Assembly (NCBI RefSeq): GCF_038039535.1
Contig: NZ_JBBPHP010000007.1
Coordinates: forward strand, 1 to 64,000
Length of the DNA: 64,000 bases
DNA from: Catalinimonas sp038039535
Lineage (GTDB): Bacteria; Bacteroidota; Bacteroidia; Cytophagales; Cyclobacteriaceae
Direction of reading: 5' to 3'
Both the position numbers and the translations under genes were made by a program. Of this stretch, positions 43,266 through 52,854 are shown in pieces. Positions within the stretch are counted from its first letter, which is position 1, and each line of letters opens with the position of its first letter. The notes beneath the pieces were generated by a model, which saw nothing but the letters and a program-made list of their open reading frames with translations, was not told the origin of the DNA and did no database searches.

Positions 43266-44015
43266 ATGAAATTACTTTTCAGCTTAGCAAGCTTGATGTT
43301 TATCTCCGGTCTGTTGATCGCCCAGGATAAAATTTCTACCGATAAAGGAGCGCTTACGATCAATCCCGTTCTCCACAGTACGATGGTGCTGGAGTGGGAT
43401 GGCAAAACAATCTTCACTGACCCTTATGGCGGAGCTGAAGCTTTTTCCTCATTTGAGGCGCCCGACCTCGTACTGATTACCGATGTTCACGGAGATCATC
43501 TGAATGCAGAAACCCTATCTGCATTAGACCTTTCTGATACAGAACTGATCGCGCCTCAGGCGGTAATTGATCAGTTGGGAGAGGTGAAATTTAAGCAAAC
43601 CCATGCACTGGCCAATGGAGAGGAAACGGATTGGCAATCTATAGGTGTAGAAGCTTTGCCGATGTACAACTTGCCGGAAACTGATGATTCTCGTCACCCT
43701 AAAGGCAGAGGAAATGGTTACATACTCACTATGGGAGGTAAGCGTGTATATATCTCCGGCGATACCGAGGACATTCCAGAAATGCGTTCTCTTGAAAATA
43801 TAGACGTAGCTTTTGTCTGCATGAATTTGCCTTATACCATGGATGTGCAGCAGGCTGCCGATGCTGTGCTGGAATTCAAACCTGATATTGTCTACCCTTT
43901 TCACTACCGTGGAGGCGGAGGACAGTTTAGTGATGTGGAAGAGTTTAAAAGACTGGTTAACGAAGGAGATGAAGACATAGAAGTCCGTTTAGGGGAGTGG
44001 TATCCGGCCAATTAA
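43266..44015 (+). CDS. Exported MBL-fold metallo-hydrolase (UlaG-like)
   Basis: The 249-residue product from ATG 43266 has a signal peptide ending near LIAQ. The metallo-beta-lactamase core shows TDVHGDHLN (H75, D77, H78), YISGDTEDIPEM and VYPFHYRGGG, as in UlaG/YcfU-like hydrolases. The first motif lacks its usual leading His (THxHxDH becomes TDVHGDH), which may alter one metal site. The frame is open upstream to 43116, but the signal peptide sets the start. Confidence 0.8.
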   Translation: MKLLFSLASLMFISGLLIAQDKISTDKGALTINPVLHSTMVLEWDGKTIFTDPYGGAEAFSSFEAPDLVLITDVHGDHLNAETLSALDLSDTELIAPQAVIDQLGEVKFKQTHALANGEETDWQSIGVEALPMYNLPETDDSRHPKGRGNGYILTMGGKRVYISGDTEDIPEMRSLENIDVAFVCMNLPYTMDVQQAADAVLEFKPDIVYPFHYRGGGGQFSDVEEFKRLVNEGDEDIEVRLGEWYPAN

Positions 44016-44070
44016 GTGCTTGTAATTAGATAATGGACTGCTGAATTCAGCTAAAAAATTTATATTTTTA

Positions 44071-44135
44071 CCCCAGCAGAATGGGGATATCCCGCTGGGT
44101 GTTGAGCAACATCTCAAAACTCAGCTTTTTTATTT
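44071..44135 (+). other. Hairpins after the MBL-fold gene
   Basis: CCCAGC (44072-44077) pairs with GCTGGG (44094-44099), and TTGAG pairs with CTCAA at 44102-44117, followed by a T-rich run near 44125. It may be the terminator of the preceding gene. Confidence 0.35.
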
Positions 44136-44181
44136 TTTGCCTGAAGATAGCATAGGCATAACTATTATTTACGTCCATTAC

Positions 44182-45399
44182 ATGTTTAACAAACTACGAA
44201 CAACCTTACTATGCACTTTTTGTATAGGTACAGTTCACTTTGCCCAGGCTTTTCAAAAAGAGGAAAGCATAGAAAAAGATTCGCTAGACACGCAGATTGA
44301 GTACACCTCCAGGGGTTTTCAGTTTACTGCGCCTGACAATAAATTTCAGTTGCAGATTGGCGGCAGGCTTCAGTTCAGGTTTGCCACGCCTAATGATCAG
44401 GACCCTATTACCTTTGAAGATTTTGATCCTGAACGTAAAACGGTTTTTAAAATCAACCGCGCACGTTTGAAGGTAGGAGGCCATACCTTTCAGCCCTGGT
44501 TGAAATACTATTTTGAATATGAATTAGGTGCATCAAGATTACTAGACTTTAGGGTAATGATAGAGAAGTGGCCCTGGCTAAATTTCAAATTGGGGCAATG
44601 GAAGACAGAATATACCCGAGAAAGGGTGATTTCCAGTGGCAGACAGCAAATGATGGAGCGTTCTATCATTAATCGTCCTTTCACCTTAGACCGGCAGCAA
44701 GGTATCTCGGTGTACGGGCATATCCAAAAATCCAAAATTGCTGACTTTAATTATAACCTGGCTTTGCTTACCGGTTCGGGTATCAATAATCGGGAAAATG
44801 ATGATGAAAACCTGATGTACGTTGCCCGTGTGCAGTGGAATTTTTTAGGAGAAGCAGTACCTATGGTAGGCTCAGACCTGGAAGACCGTGAAGATCCTCT
44901 GGCTTCGGTAGCATTGGCCGGAGCAAGTAACAGAAGCCGGTATACTAGGTTTTCTTCTTCTGGGGGAGGAAGTCTATTCGGTTTTGAAGAAGGTGAACCT
45001 GGGCAGTATACGATCAATCAGTGGTTGTTTGAGACAGCTTTTATGTACCGTTCATTCAGCTGGCATAGCGAAATGCACCTGAAAAACATTCATGATCATG
45101 TGAATCAAACATTTACCCGGCTAAGAGGAGGATTCTGGCAGGCAGGCTATGTACTAAACCATGAATCTGCCACCAGCAAGCCATTATTTGAACCGGCATT
45201 TCGTTATGCGATTTTCCAACCATCAATTGGTTTTCCTCAATATGCAAGAGAAGAGTTTGCTCTGGCTCTCAACTGCTTCTTTAATGAGCATGCCAATAAG
45301 CTCACCGCGGATGTCACCTATTTTGAATTTGAAGAAGGAGACCTAGGAGATTCTCTTCAAAGCTGGCGATTTAGGGTACAGTATGAAGTTTCCTTTTAA
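44182..45399 (+). CDS. Phosphate-selective porin O/P-like outer membrane protein
   Basis: The 405-residue product has a signal peptide ending near HFAQ. The barrel shows QLQIGGRLQFRF, FKINRARLKVGGHTFQPW, NFKLGQWKTEYTRERV and ends in FRVQYEVSF, typical of the porin O/P family (OprP/OprO). Such porins pass phosphate or other anions; the selectivity here is inferred from the family only. ATG 44182 starts the signal; an upstream frame opens at 44137. A small hypothetical gene follows closely. Confidence 0.8.
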   Translation: MFNKLRTTLLCTFCIGTVHFAQAFQKEESIEKDSLDTQIEYTSRGFQFTAPDNKFQLQIGGRLQFRFATPNDQDPITFEDFDPERKTVFKINRARLKVGGHTFQPWLKYYFEYELGASRLLDFRVMIEKWPWLNFKLGQWKTEYTRERVISSGRQQMMERSIINRPFTLDRQQGISVYGHIQKSKIADFNYNLALLTGSGINNRENDDENLMYVARVQWNFLGEAVPMVGSDLEDREDPLASVALAGASNRSRYTRFSSSGGGSLFGFEEGEPGQYTINQWLFETAFMYRSFSWHSEMHLKNIHDHVNQTFTRLRGGFWQAGYVLNHESATSKPLFEPAFRYAIFQPSIGFPQYAREEFALALNCFFNEHANKLTADVTYFEFEEGDLGDSLQSWRFRVQYEVSF

Positions 45400-45419
45400 A
45401 TTTGCACAAAAAGATATTT

Positions 45420-45908
45420 ATGGATTATCCACAACCTTACATCATACAGTATGTAGGATTTCAGACCGGATTAGAGGAAGATGCTTTTTTGCAGAGCTGG
45501 TCACCTTTTGCCAGCAGTATCAAATCTGCCGGTATTGAGCAGATTGACATCTATAGGATTCAGAACAAAGAAGTGCTGACGTATATTTCACGCAATGTGT
45601 GGCCGGCAGCAGCTTTCCTTAAAAACTTTCCTTCGGGCGTGCCCGGAGCAGCCCGCACCCAGGATGTAGTGGTACTCCAGTTTGGCGGATACTGGCTACG
45701 AGAAGATGAAATTGATAGCCCGGACAGTATGTTACTGCTCTTTCAGCGCACACCGATTGAACTTGAAGAAAAAGGGGGTATCATCAGAAAAAGAGTAACT
45801 GAAAATGTGCCTTTTCAGCAGCTAATAGTAGTATCAAAACCTGCGCAGGAATATAGTTCTACCAATGAGCAGTTTGCCTTTCACTGTACTCATTTGAAAA
45901 GCATGTAA
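45420..45908 (+). CDS. Hypothetical protein following the porin
   Basis: The 162-residue product starts MDYPQPYIIQYVGFQTG and has no signal peptide or membrane helix. It alternates strands and helices; a TTG at 45402 is an alternative start. It lies 20 bases after the porin stop on the same strand, so the two may be cotranscribed. No family recognised. Confidence 0.5.
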   Translation: MDYPQPYIIQYVGFQTGLEEDAFLQSWSPFASSIKSAGIEQIDIYRIQNKEVLTYISRNVWPAAAFLKNFPSGVPGAARTQDVVVLQFGGYWLREDEIDSPDSMLLLFQRTPIELEEKGGIIRKRVTENVPFQQLIVVSKPAQEYSSTNEQFAFHCTHLKSM

Positions 45909-45917
45909 AATGAAGTA

Positions 45918-47219
45918 TCAGGGAGAAGCAATTTTCCAGTAACTCACGTGCGTATTCATGGCATCAAACTTCTGAGGCTGAATTTCATCGGCAGCATAGA
46001 CTACTGTTTTTCCATCCAGTTTTTTGGGTAACAAACGCATTTCGTGTACCCCCCAGCCTTCTGAAAACACAGCCTTTTTAAACTGCCTGTTGCCCTGATT
46101 GATGTAGGCGTAAATTTTGGGATTGGGGTTATAAGGAAAATCCCAGCCTCCGGCAGTCATTTCACCTACCAGAAAGTCTGGCTTTTCGTCTTCATTCAAG
46201 TCTAGTACTACCAGACTGTGAGGTGCATCCAGTCCACTGTCAATAGGGTACTGACGCCAAGTATTTTCCATGTTTCCGGTTTCAGGGTCAAAAAGACTTA
46301 GACGAGCGTCAGGAATTTCTGCTTCGGAAACGACTATTTCCAAAGTACCATCGCCATCAAAATCAGCCACACCGTGTTTGTTCATGCCTGCCCATCGCCA
46401 CTCACTATTTTCCCAGTCACCAAACTGATGAAACTCCCAGTTTTCCTGGGCTGGGTTTTCAGGTGCTTCTATCCAGAACATACCACTCACGATATCCTCT
46501 CTTCCATCACCATTGATGTCAATAATTTCCATACCCGACTGATTTCTGTGGGGAAAAGTACCTATGTGATAAGTAGTCCATTCCTGTGTTGGGTCTTCCG
46601 GAACTATAAACATATACATATCTCTTCTGGACTTATTGGCGATAACTGCTTTTGTCAGTTTTCCATCTGAGTTTTCAAAGATGAAAGGCTCAATGTCATG
46701 AGGTGCGGAAAAGCCCTGTTCCCAGAGACTCGCAATTTCGTATCCTTTCCAGTATTGTTCACCCTCCACTTCATCAAACCACATCAAACTGGCATCTCTG
46801 AGATTTGAAATATGTCCGCGAGCAACTACGATTTCATCCACACCATCATCATCCAGATCCATGGCACAGCCTCCATTGGAATATCTATGCTCAGGGTTTT
46901 CCTCTACCACTACTTTTTTTGATGCTGAACCGATAGGCCACTCAGTGATGGGTGTACGTCCCCAGCCCACCAGCTTATCGCCATCCGATCCTTTGCGATA
47001 GACCAGATTGGCCAGATGCTGTGCTCCAAGGTGCCCGATGATGACATGCTCAGTTTCAATCTCAGAAGGCTCAGTGCTTATATATTCAGCAGTAGCTTGA
47101 GTAGTAGATGCCGGAGCCTCACAAGAGGAAATCATACATACAACGGATAGGAGCGAAAAAAATGAAGTAGAAACTTTTACAAAATTAGTCTTTGTGTTGA
47201 TTGGTTGTTGTTTGTTCAT
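45918..47219 (-). CDS. FG-GAP/VCBS-repeat lipoprotein
   Basis: The 433-residue product has a signal ending at MISSC and a beta-propeller of FG-GAP repeats with calcium-loop motifs (DLDDDGVDEI, DINGDGREDI, DFDGDGTLEI, DLNEDEKPDF). Such propellers bind ligands or partners outside the cell; no catalytic domain is present. The motif after the fourth repeat (ENPNPKIYAY-like sequence YNPNPKIYAYIN) completes the ring. It converges with the gene before it. Confidence 0.8.
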   Translation of the reverse strand: MNKQQPINTKTNFVKVSTSFFSLLSVVCMISSCEAPASTTQATAEYISTEPSEIETEHVIIGHLGAQHLANLVYRKGSDGDKLVGWGRTPITEWPIGSASKKVVVEENPEHRYSNGGCAMDLDDDGVDEIVVARGHISNLRDASLMWFDEVEGEQYWKGYEIASLWEQGFSAPHDIEPFIFENSDGKLTKAVIANKSRRDMYMFIVPEDPTQEWTTYHIGTFPHRNQSGMEIIDINGDGREDIVSGMFWIEAPENPAQENWEFHQFGDWENSEWRWAGMNKHGVADFDGDGTLEIVVSEAEIPDARLSLFDPETGNMENTWRQYPIDSGLDAPHSLVVLDLNEDEKPDFLVGEMTAGGWDFPYNPNPKIYAYINQGNRQFKKAVFSEGWGVHEMRLLPKKLDGKTVVYAADEIQPQKFDAMNTHVSYWKIASP

Positions 47220-47321
47220 GGTGATAAACGTACTTACTTAGTTAAAAAAATTCGTTTATCACTAATCTATAAAAAAGTACGAATTAAGCTAATCCTATGA
47301 CCTTCAGCATACGGATAAATG

Positions 47322-47930
47322 CTATTCAATAGATCTTTTGTACATTCTGAAGAACAGAAAGGGAAGAAATCCGAAGGCGAAGAGCATAGCTCCCAATATT
47401 ATTAATATGGTGGCACCTTGTAAATGTAACAATTTAAAGACTACTGATAAACCTGTTAAAAAGGCACTGGAAAAGCCAAGAATAAGCCTAATCTTTTCCG
47501 ATAATGCCTGACTGATATTTACTTTATAACGGTCAATTGCCAGCAGTGGTAAAAAAATTAATACGAATGCCAGAATTCCGTAATTAAACATATTAGGTCC
47601 TCCGGGCCAGCGCAAAATAATGAACAAATAGCCAATACTTACACTCATAGAAGCCAGCAGACCGATGGCATACATAATCTTTTTCATACGAATAATTTTA
47701 TTAAAGTTTAACAGAAATACAGTTTCCCCTTGTATCTCATTTAGCCCATTAGGGCTAAGTTGAACGATAGCTTTATCGTAAGCAGCATCAAAGCTTTTCC
47801 CCTTCTTTATTTCATGCTCAATCACGCAACAAATATGATCCAACAGGTCCTCCTTCAGGCTTTCCATAGTGATGCCTGCTTCCTCTATCTTTTTCTGGAT
47901 ATGTATAACCTGCTCTTCGTTCAGTCTCAT
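47322..47930 (-). CDS. Membrane protein coupled to a PadR regulator
   Basis: The 202-residue product has a cytoplasmic helical N-terminus (EEQVIHIQKKIEEAGI, LLDHICCVIEHEIKKG), then four membrane segments from about residue 85 on. Genes of this kind often adjoin PadR regulators. Its start overlaps the PadR stop by four bases (ATGA), so the two are translationally coupled. Function unknown. Confidence 0.65.
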   Translation of the reverse strand: MRLNEEQVIHIQKKIEEAGITMESLKEDLLDHICCVIEHEIKKGKSFDAAYDKAIVQLSPNGLNEIQGETVFLLNFNKIIRMKKIMYAIGLLASMSVSIGYLFIILRWPGGPNMFNYGILAFVLIFLPLLAIDRYKVNISQALSEKIRLILGFSSAFLTGLSVVFKLLHLQGATILIILGAMLFAFGFLPFLFFRMYKRSIE

Positions 47931-48271
47931 GAAGTGAAAGTGTTGAACTGAGGGAAGACTATGTGCTGGATGGTTTTCAGAAACTCCTGCAATTCAGCGA
48001 ACTGTACTTCTTTCTGCACCTCTCCCTGCTGGGTAAGTTGATAATATTTGCGTACGCGTTTGCCGATATGCACCTTTTCTACTTCTACCAGTCCATCATC
48101 CAGTAGCTTGTGCAGGGCTGGATACAGCGAACCTTCTTTGATCAGTATCTTATTATTAGAGATTTCCTTCACTTTTTGCGTGATTTCATAGCCATACATT
48201 TTACCCTCATCGGCCAGAAGCTTTAGGATAATGGTAGTGAGTGTGCCTTTGATCAGTTCGCTAGAGTTCAT
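47927..48271 (-). CDS. PadR-family transcriptional regulator
   Basis: The 114-residue product starts MNSSELIKGTLTTIILKLL and has the winged helix of PadR regulators: YGYEITQKVKEISN, IKEGSLYPALHKLLDDGLVE and GKRVRKYYQLTQQG. It is a cytoplasmic repressor type that probably controls its own operon with the coupled membrane protein. An upstream ATG at 48352 would add 27 residues without sense. Confidence 0.9.
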   Translation of the reverse strand: MNSSELIKGTLTTIILKLLADEGKMYGYEITQKVKEISNNKILIKEGSLYPALHKLLDDGLVEVEKVHIGKRVRKYYQLTQQGEVQKEVQFAELQEFLKTIQHIVFPQFNTFTS

Positions 48272-48346
48272 AAGCACAATATACAAAGAATTAAAATACA
48301 TCAAAATTCTATGTATTAAATTTTTAGCTAATGCATGGATTTGCAT

Positions 48347-48375
48347 TTGCAAAAAAACGATTCTTTATACCTTTG
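48347..48375 (+). promoter_or_regulatory. Candidate promoter of proB
   Basis: TTG at 48347-48349, an 18-base spacer and TACCTTTG at 48368-48375 fit the Bacteroidota pattern TTG-N18-TAnnTTTG. The TTG start codon of proB is at 48397. Confidence 0.6.
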
Positions 48376-48396
48376 CTTTGATAAAACCCATATGCC

Positions 48397-49470
48397 TTGA
48401 GTAAACAGAAAGTCGTCGTCAAGATTGGATCAAATGTGATTGCCCGTGCCCAGGGAGAAGTCAATACTGAGCTGTTGCAGTCGCTCTGCAGTCAGTTAGC
48501 CAGCCTGCATCAGTCAGGGTTTTCACCTATTCTGGTTTCTTCCGGTGCAGTGGCAGCCGGCAGAGGGCGGTTTACTCTGGAGAAAAAAACAGATCCGGTT
48601 ACACAGCGACAACTATTGGCAGCGGTAGGGCAAACTCATCTGATGAATATTTACAGCCGCATCCTGATGGAACATCAACTGACTTGTGCTCAGGTACTGG
48701 TCACCAAAGAAGATTTCAGAGACCGCAGGCATTACCTGAACATGCGCAACTGTCTGGAAGGTATGCTGACTCATGGAGTAATCCCGATTATCAATGAGAA
48801 TGATGTGGTGTCTGTCACCGAGCTGATGTTTACCGATAATGACGAGCTGGCGGGTCTTGTAGCTGCCATGGTAGATGCGCCTAAGTTAATTATTCTTTCC
48901 AATGTAGCCGGTATTTATGATCGTAATCCTAAAGAGCCTGAGGCGCAATTACTTAAAGAAGTAGACCGAGGGATGGATCTGAGCCAGATGATAAGCATGG
49001 AAAAATCAGATTTTGGCAGAGGAGGTATGCTGACTAAAGCAGCCATGGCACAGAAACTGGCAGATATGGGGATCAGTGTTCATATTGCCGGAGGGCATAT
49101 GGAGCGAATCATAGAGCGTATTGTCAGGGAAGAAGAAGTAGGTACCCGCTTTATACCGGAAAAGAAAGTAACTGGAGTAAAACGTTGGCTCGGACATGCG
49201 ATGGGATATGCCAGCGGTAATGTTTATGTAAATGCCGGAGCCAAAAGGGCATTGGTAGATTCACGCCAAGCCACCAGCTTATTACCCATTGGTATTGTGA
49301 AGGTAGAAGGGGAGTTTGAAAAAAATGATATTGTTAACCTGAAAGATGAGTCAGGCCATACTTTTGGACTGGGCAAAGCCCAATATGATGCAGAAAGCGC
49401 TAAACAACTCATGGGTAATCAGGGACAGAGGCCTCTGGTGCATTACGATTATTTGTATTTGTTTCCTTAA
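48397..49470 (+). CDS. proB: Glutamate 5-kinase
   Basis: The 357-residue product fits glutamate 5-kinase, which phosphorylates glutamate in the first step of proline synthesis. It has an amino-acid-kinase domain (about 1-245; VVKIGSNVIA, NDVVSVTELMFTDNDELAGLVA) and a C-terminal PUA-like domain (about 260-357), as in the bacterial enzyme of 367 residues in E. coli. The start is TTG 48397; the upstream ATG is out of frame. proA lies 5 kb away on the same strand, not adjacent as is usual. Confidence 0.93.
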   Translation: MSKQKVVVKIGSNVIARAQGEVNTELLQSLCSQLASLHQSGFSPILVSSGAVAAGRGRFTLEKKTDPVTQRQLLAAVGQTHLMNIYSRILMEHQLTCAQVLVTKEDFRDRRHYLNMRNCLEGMLTHGVIPIINENDVVSVTELMFTDNDELAGLVAAMVDAPKLIILSNVAGIYDRNPKEPEAQLLKEVDRGMDLSQMISMEKSDFGRGGMLTKAAMAQKLADMGISVHIAGGHMERIIERIVREEEVGTRFIPEKKVTGVKRWLGHAMGYASGNVYVNAGAKRALVDSRQATSLLPIGIVKVEGEFEKNDIVNLKDESGHTFGLGKAQYDAESAKQLMGNQGQRPLVHYDYLYLFP

Positions 49471-49494
49471 TACACAATGGCTCTAAGCAACAAC

Positions 49495-50373
49495 CTAATC
49501 AAAAAGATCAGAGCTTAGGTAACGGTCGCCCCGGTCGCAGACGATGAAGACAATTACGCCTTCTTCCAGTTCTTCGGCCAATTTTAGAGCAGCCTGCAAA
49601 GCACCGCCGCTGCTCATGCCAGAAAGTATTGCTTCCTCTTTGGCCAAACGACGGGCCATGATTCGGGCTTCATCTTCGCTCACATCAATAATTCTGTCAA
49701 CACGCTCACGTTCAAAGATTTTGGGCAGATATTCTGGCGACCAACGCCGGATGCCCGGTATGCTGGAACCTTCGGTAGGTTGCGTTCCTACTATCTGAAT
49801 GTTGGGGTTTTGTTCTTTCAGATATCGGGAAACGCCCATAATCGTTCCGGTAGTGCCCATAGCCGATACAAAATGTGTTACCTTACCTTTTGTATCTCGC
49901 CAGATTTCCGGACCAGTGGTCTTGTAGTGCATCCCATAATTATCCGGGTTGGCAAACTGGTTGAGCATATAATACCCTTGATTGGCAGCCATCTCCTCAG
50001 CAAGCTGACGTGAATATTCAATCGTTTTGTCAGCAGGGGTAAGCATAACTTCAGCCCCGTAAGCTTTCATGGCTTGAATACGTTCCTGAGTAGCATTTTC
50101 TGGCATGAGCAGTGTCATGTGGACTCCCATAGATTGAGCAATCATCGCCAGAGCGATACCTGTATTGCCGCTGGTTGCTTCTACCAGTTTATCTCCCTTC
50201 TTGATTTCTCCCCGATCAAGCGCTCCTTTGATCATCCCATAGGCTGCGCGGTCTTTTACACTTCCCCCCGGGTTCTGTCCTTCCAGTTTTCCGTAAATAG
50301 CAATGTTTTTATAGTTAGGGATGTACTCCAGTTTAACTTGAGGAGTATTGCCAATCAGGTCAAAAAGGGTCAT
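49495..50373 (-). CDS. cysM: O-acetylserine sulfhydrylase (CysM type)
   Basis: The 292-residue product fits cysteine synthase, which makes cysteine from O-acetylserine and sulfide (or thiosulfate). The PLP lysine is K40 in NPGGSVKDR; TSGNTGIALA and GTTGTIMG bind the cofactor phosphate. GTQPTEGSSIPGIRRW is typical of the CysM branch over CysK. It follows the serine acetyltransferase gene by nine bases on the same strand, so the two form a cysteine operon. Confidence 0.9.
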   Translation of the reverse strand: MTLFDLIGNTPQVKLEYIPNYKNIAIYGKLEGQNPGGSVKDRAAYGMIKGALDRGEIKKGDKLVEATSGNTGIALAMIAQSMGVHMTLLMPENATQERIQAMKAYGAEVMLTPADKTIEYSRQLAEEMAANQGYYMLNQFANPDNYGMHYKTTGPEIWRDTKGKVTHFVSAMGTTGTIMGVSRYLKEQNPNIQIVGTQPTEGSSIPGIRRWSPEYLPKIFERERVDRIIDVSEDEARIMARRLAKEEAILSGMSSGGALQAALKLAEELEEGVIVFIVCDRGDRYLSSDLFD

Positions 50374-50382
50374 GGGTATGGG

Positions 50383-51210
50383 TTATTTAAAAATAATTAA
50401 ATCGGTTTGTCCTTGTTCACTATTATGCATTTGGGCCTGATAGTACACTTTGGAGTGAGGCGGAATGGAGCGGGTAAGCCATACATTACCGCCAACTATA
50501 GAGTGATGGCCTATCACCGTATTGCCTCCCAGAATGGTAGCCCCGGAATACACCACAACGTGATCCTCAATAGTAGGATGGCGCTTGACACTGGCATCTT
50601 CCTTATTCACGCTCAATGCCCCTAATGTTACTCCCTGATAGATTTTTACATAATTACCAATAACTGTTGTTTCCCCGATTACCACACCGGTACCGTGATC
50701 TATGCAAAAGTAATCTCCGATGGTTGCCTTAGGGTGGATGTCTATGCTGGTAATACTGTGGGCATACTCAGTGATCAATCTGGGGATACTTTTTACCCCT
50801 AAATGGTGAAGCTTGTGAGCTATTCGGTAGGCAGCAATGGCGTAGAAACCTGGATATGTGCGGACTACCTCATCTCTGGTTTGCGCTGCAGGGTCACCTT
50901 CAAAGGTAGCATCAATATCTTTCTGCAGGTCATCATAAATTTTGGGTATAGCCTGAAAAAAAGCATTTGCTATATTTTCCGGCTGATCACTTTCATGTAT
51001 TAAGTTAGTATACAGAATTTTACCCATATCCAGCTTCATTGCCCGTATTCTTTCTTCAAAATCATCAAAAGAGCCTACATTTTCCTGGGCATAGGGAGGG
51101 AAGAGTATCCCCATCAACTCATGGTAAAAAGTAATGATAGCTTTGGTAGAAGGACATTTGATACACTCCTGATGTGAACGATAAAGCCTTTTGGCAAATG
51201 AAGAGTCCAT
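50383..51210 (-). CDS. cysE: Serine O-acetyltransferase (EpsC/CysE type)
   Basis: The 275-residue product has an N-terminal helical domain and a C-terminal left-handed beta helix (IGDYFCIDHGTGVVIGETTV, VTLGALSV, HPTIEDHVVVYSGATILGG), with the active-site Asp-His in CIDHGTG. It acetylates serine for cysteine synthesis. It is the first gene of the cysE-cysM unit. The length and N-terminus fit the EpsC-like Bacteroidota form. Confidence 0.9.
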   Translation of the reverse strand: MDSSFAKRLYRSHQECIKCPSTKAIITFYHELMGILFPPYAQENVGSFDDFEERIRAMKLDMGKILYTNLIHESDQPENIANAFFQAIPKIYDDLQKDIDATFEGDPAAQTRDEVVRTYPGFYAIAAYRIAHKLHHLGVKSIPRLITEYAHSITSIDIHPKATIGDYFCIDHGTGVVIGETTVIGNYVKIYQGVTLGALSVNKEDASVKRHPTIEDHVVVYSGATILGGNTVIGHHSIVGGNVWLTRSIPPHSKVYYQAQMHNSEQGQTDLIIFK

Positions 51211-51343
51211 ACGCTAATAAATGTAAGAAAGAATACTAGTCACTCTGAATACGACCTGAATTTGTAAAAAGTTTGATTATCTGCTTCTGCATAAGCAAAG
51301 AAATTTCTGATGCTTAAGCAATTGAAAATAATTACATATTATC

Positions 51344-52561
51344 TTATTCAATAATAGCCTGATATACAAGTTGTTGAAATTTTTTACTGTAGAAATCTGT
51401 GTAGGGGGCAAACTGAGTCATGAGGATGCCTATCAGCTCTTCCTGTGGATCAATGAAAAAGTAAGTGTTATAAGCACCCGACCAGCCGAAGGTCCCCACC
51501 GACCCCAATGCTTTTGGCTCAGACAGCTCAGTCCGTACAGAAAAGCCCAACCCAAAGCCATAACCATCTCCGAAAAAATCTCCTACATGGTTGATGGTCA
51601 TCAATTCTACGGTTTTTGGGCTTAGTAACTGCTTTCCACCCAGTTCACCTTTATTGAGCAGCATCCGGCAAAAACGCATATAGTCCTCTGCTGTTGAAAA
51701 AAGCCCATGCGTTCCGCCGTAAATAGTATTTCCGGTAGTAGGTGTTTGCCTTTCACTTAGGCTCAGTTCGCCTGCTTGATTTTTGATATGCAAACCCACT
51801 ACACGCTCTTTTTTATCTTCCGCTACATTATAGCCGGTATCTTGCATGCCCAATGGATCAAAAATACGTGTTTGTAAAAATTCGGCAGTATTCATACCAG
51901 AAAACTGCTCAATCAGCAAAGACAATACATCAGGAGCAGCACTGTAATACCATTGTTCACCGGGCTGACCTACCAATGGAAGTTTAGGTAATACGTTTAC
52001 TCTGTCTTCTATATTTTGATGTTGCTGCATGTAAAGTGATTCGCGGTATTTTTTGTCCAGCTCACTACTACCGAGTCCATGGGATAAGCCAGCAGTATGG
52101 CTGAGCAGATGCCAGATACGGATAGGCTCTTTTAAACTATCGGTTTCATTCTCTGAAGATTGTACCTGCATATCGGCAAAGGCAGGTAAGTAATTTTCCA
52201 GCGGGTCATTTAAGTCAAAATGTCCCTCTTCATACAGCATCATAAAAGCAACACTGATGATGGGCTTGGTCATGGATTGTATAAAGAAGAGCTGGTCTTT
52301 TTGCATGGGATCACTTTCTGATAAGTGGCTTAAACCATAGCTCTGGTAGTGGGCGGTCACTCCATTTCTTACAATCAGGCTTACTGCACCGGCTAAGTCT
52401 CCTTTTTCAATCTCCTGATTGAGGTAGGCGGATAAGCGAGCGATTCTTTCTTCAGAAAAACCTGCTTTTTGAATATCAATGGGAGGAAGCTCCTGTCCAT
52501 GGAGAGAGAAGCTGACGAATAATAGTAGCGGTAGGAATAAATTTTTAATGGTAAGGCTCAT
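51344..52561 (-). CDS. Class C beta-lactamase-family serine hydrolase, exported
   Basis: The 405-residue product has a signal peptide ending near LHGQ and the SxxK motif SMTK (S96, K99). YYSAAPD stands where YxN is usual, which changes the second motif. GGTHGLFST and FGWSGAYNTYF follow. Members are esterases, peptidases or true beta-lactamases; the altered YxN speaks against a strong beta-lactamase. It stands alone. Confidence 0.82.
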   Translation of the reverse strand: MSLTIKNLFLPLLLFVSFSLHGQELPPIDIQKAGFSEERIARLSAYLNQEIEKGDLAGAVSLIVRNGVTAHYQSYGLSHLSESDPMQKDQLFFIQSMTKPIISVAFMMLYEEGHFDLNDPLENYLPAFADMQVQSSENETDSLKEPIRIWHLLSHTAGLSHGLGSSELDKKYRESLYMQQHQNIEDRVNVLPKLPLVGQPGEQWYYSAAPDVLSLLIEQFSGMNTAEFLQTRIFDPLGMQDTGYNVAEDKKERVVGLHIKNQAGELSLSERQTPTTGNTIYGGTHGLFSTAEDYMRFCRMLLNKGELGGKQLLSPKTVELMTINHVGDFFGDGYGFGLGFSVRTELSEPKALGSVGTFGWSGAYNTYFFIDPQEELIGILMTQFAPYTDFYSKKFQQLVYQAIIE

Positions 52562-52723
52562 AGTAGGCTGTTTGGTATTGAAAAATTTTTCTAAAATAAC
52601 ACTAATTATTTTCTTTCAAGTCTGAACTTTATTGGCGGGATTATTGGTTTGTGTCTTTCACAAAAAATTATCCTGCATAATGTGAATTTTTCATAATTGC
52701 ATTTATTTCTTTGAATAAATGCG

Positions 52724-52731
52724 TACATTTG
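52724..52731 (+). promoter_or_regulatory. Candidate -7 box of the SulP gene
   Basis: TACATTTG fits TAnnTTTG, but the nearest TTG upstream (52697-52699) is 24 bases away, longer than usual. The ATG lies 123 bases downstream. Confidence 0.35.
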
Positions 52732-52854
52732 CGACTTATTTGCGAAGAAACGCTAATAGCAACCTACAGGTCATTCCGATCTGAATTTCCATTGAAATTA
52801 TTAATTGAAAGTACCAGAGGATGCCCCTGGCAGGGGAGTCCTGTTATCAAAGTT

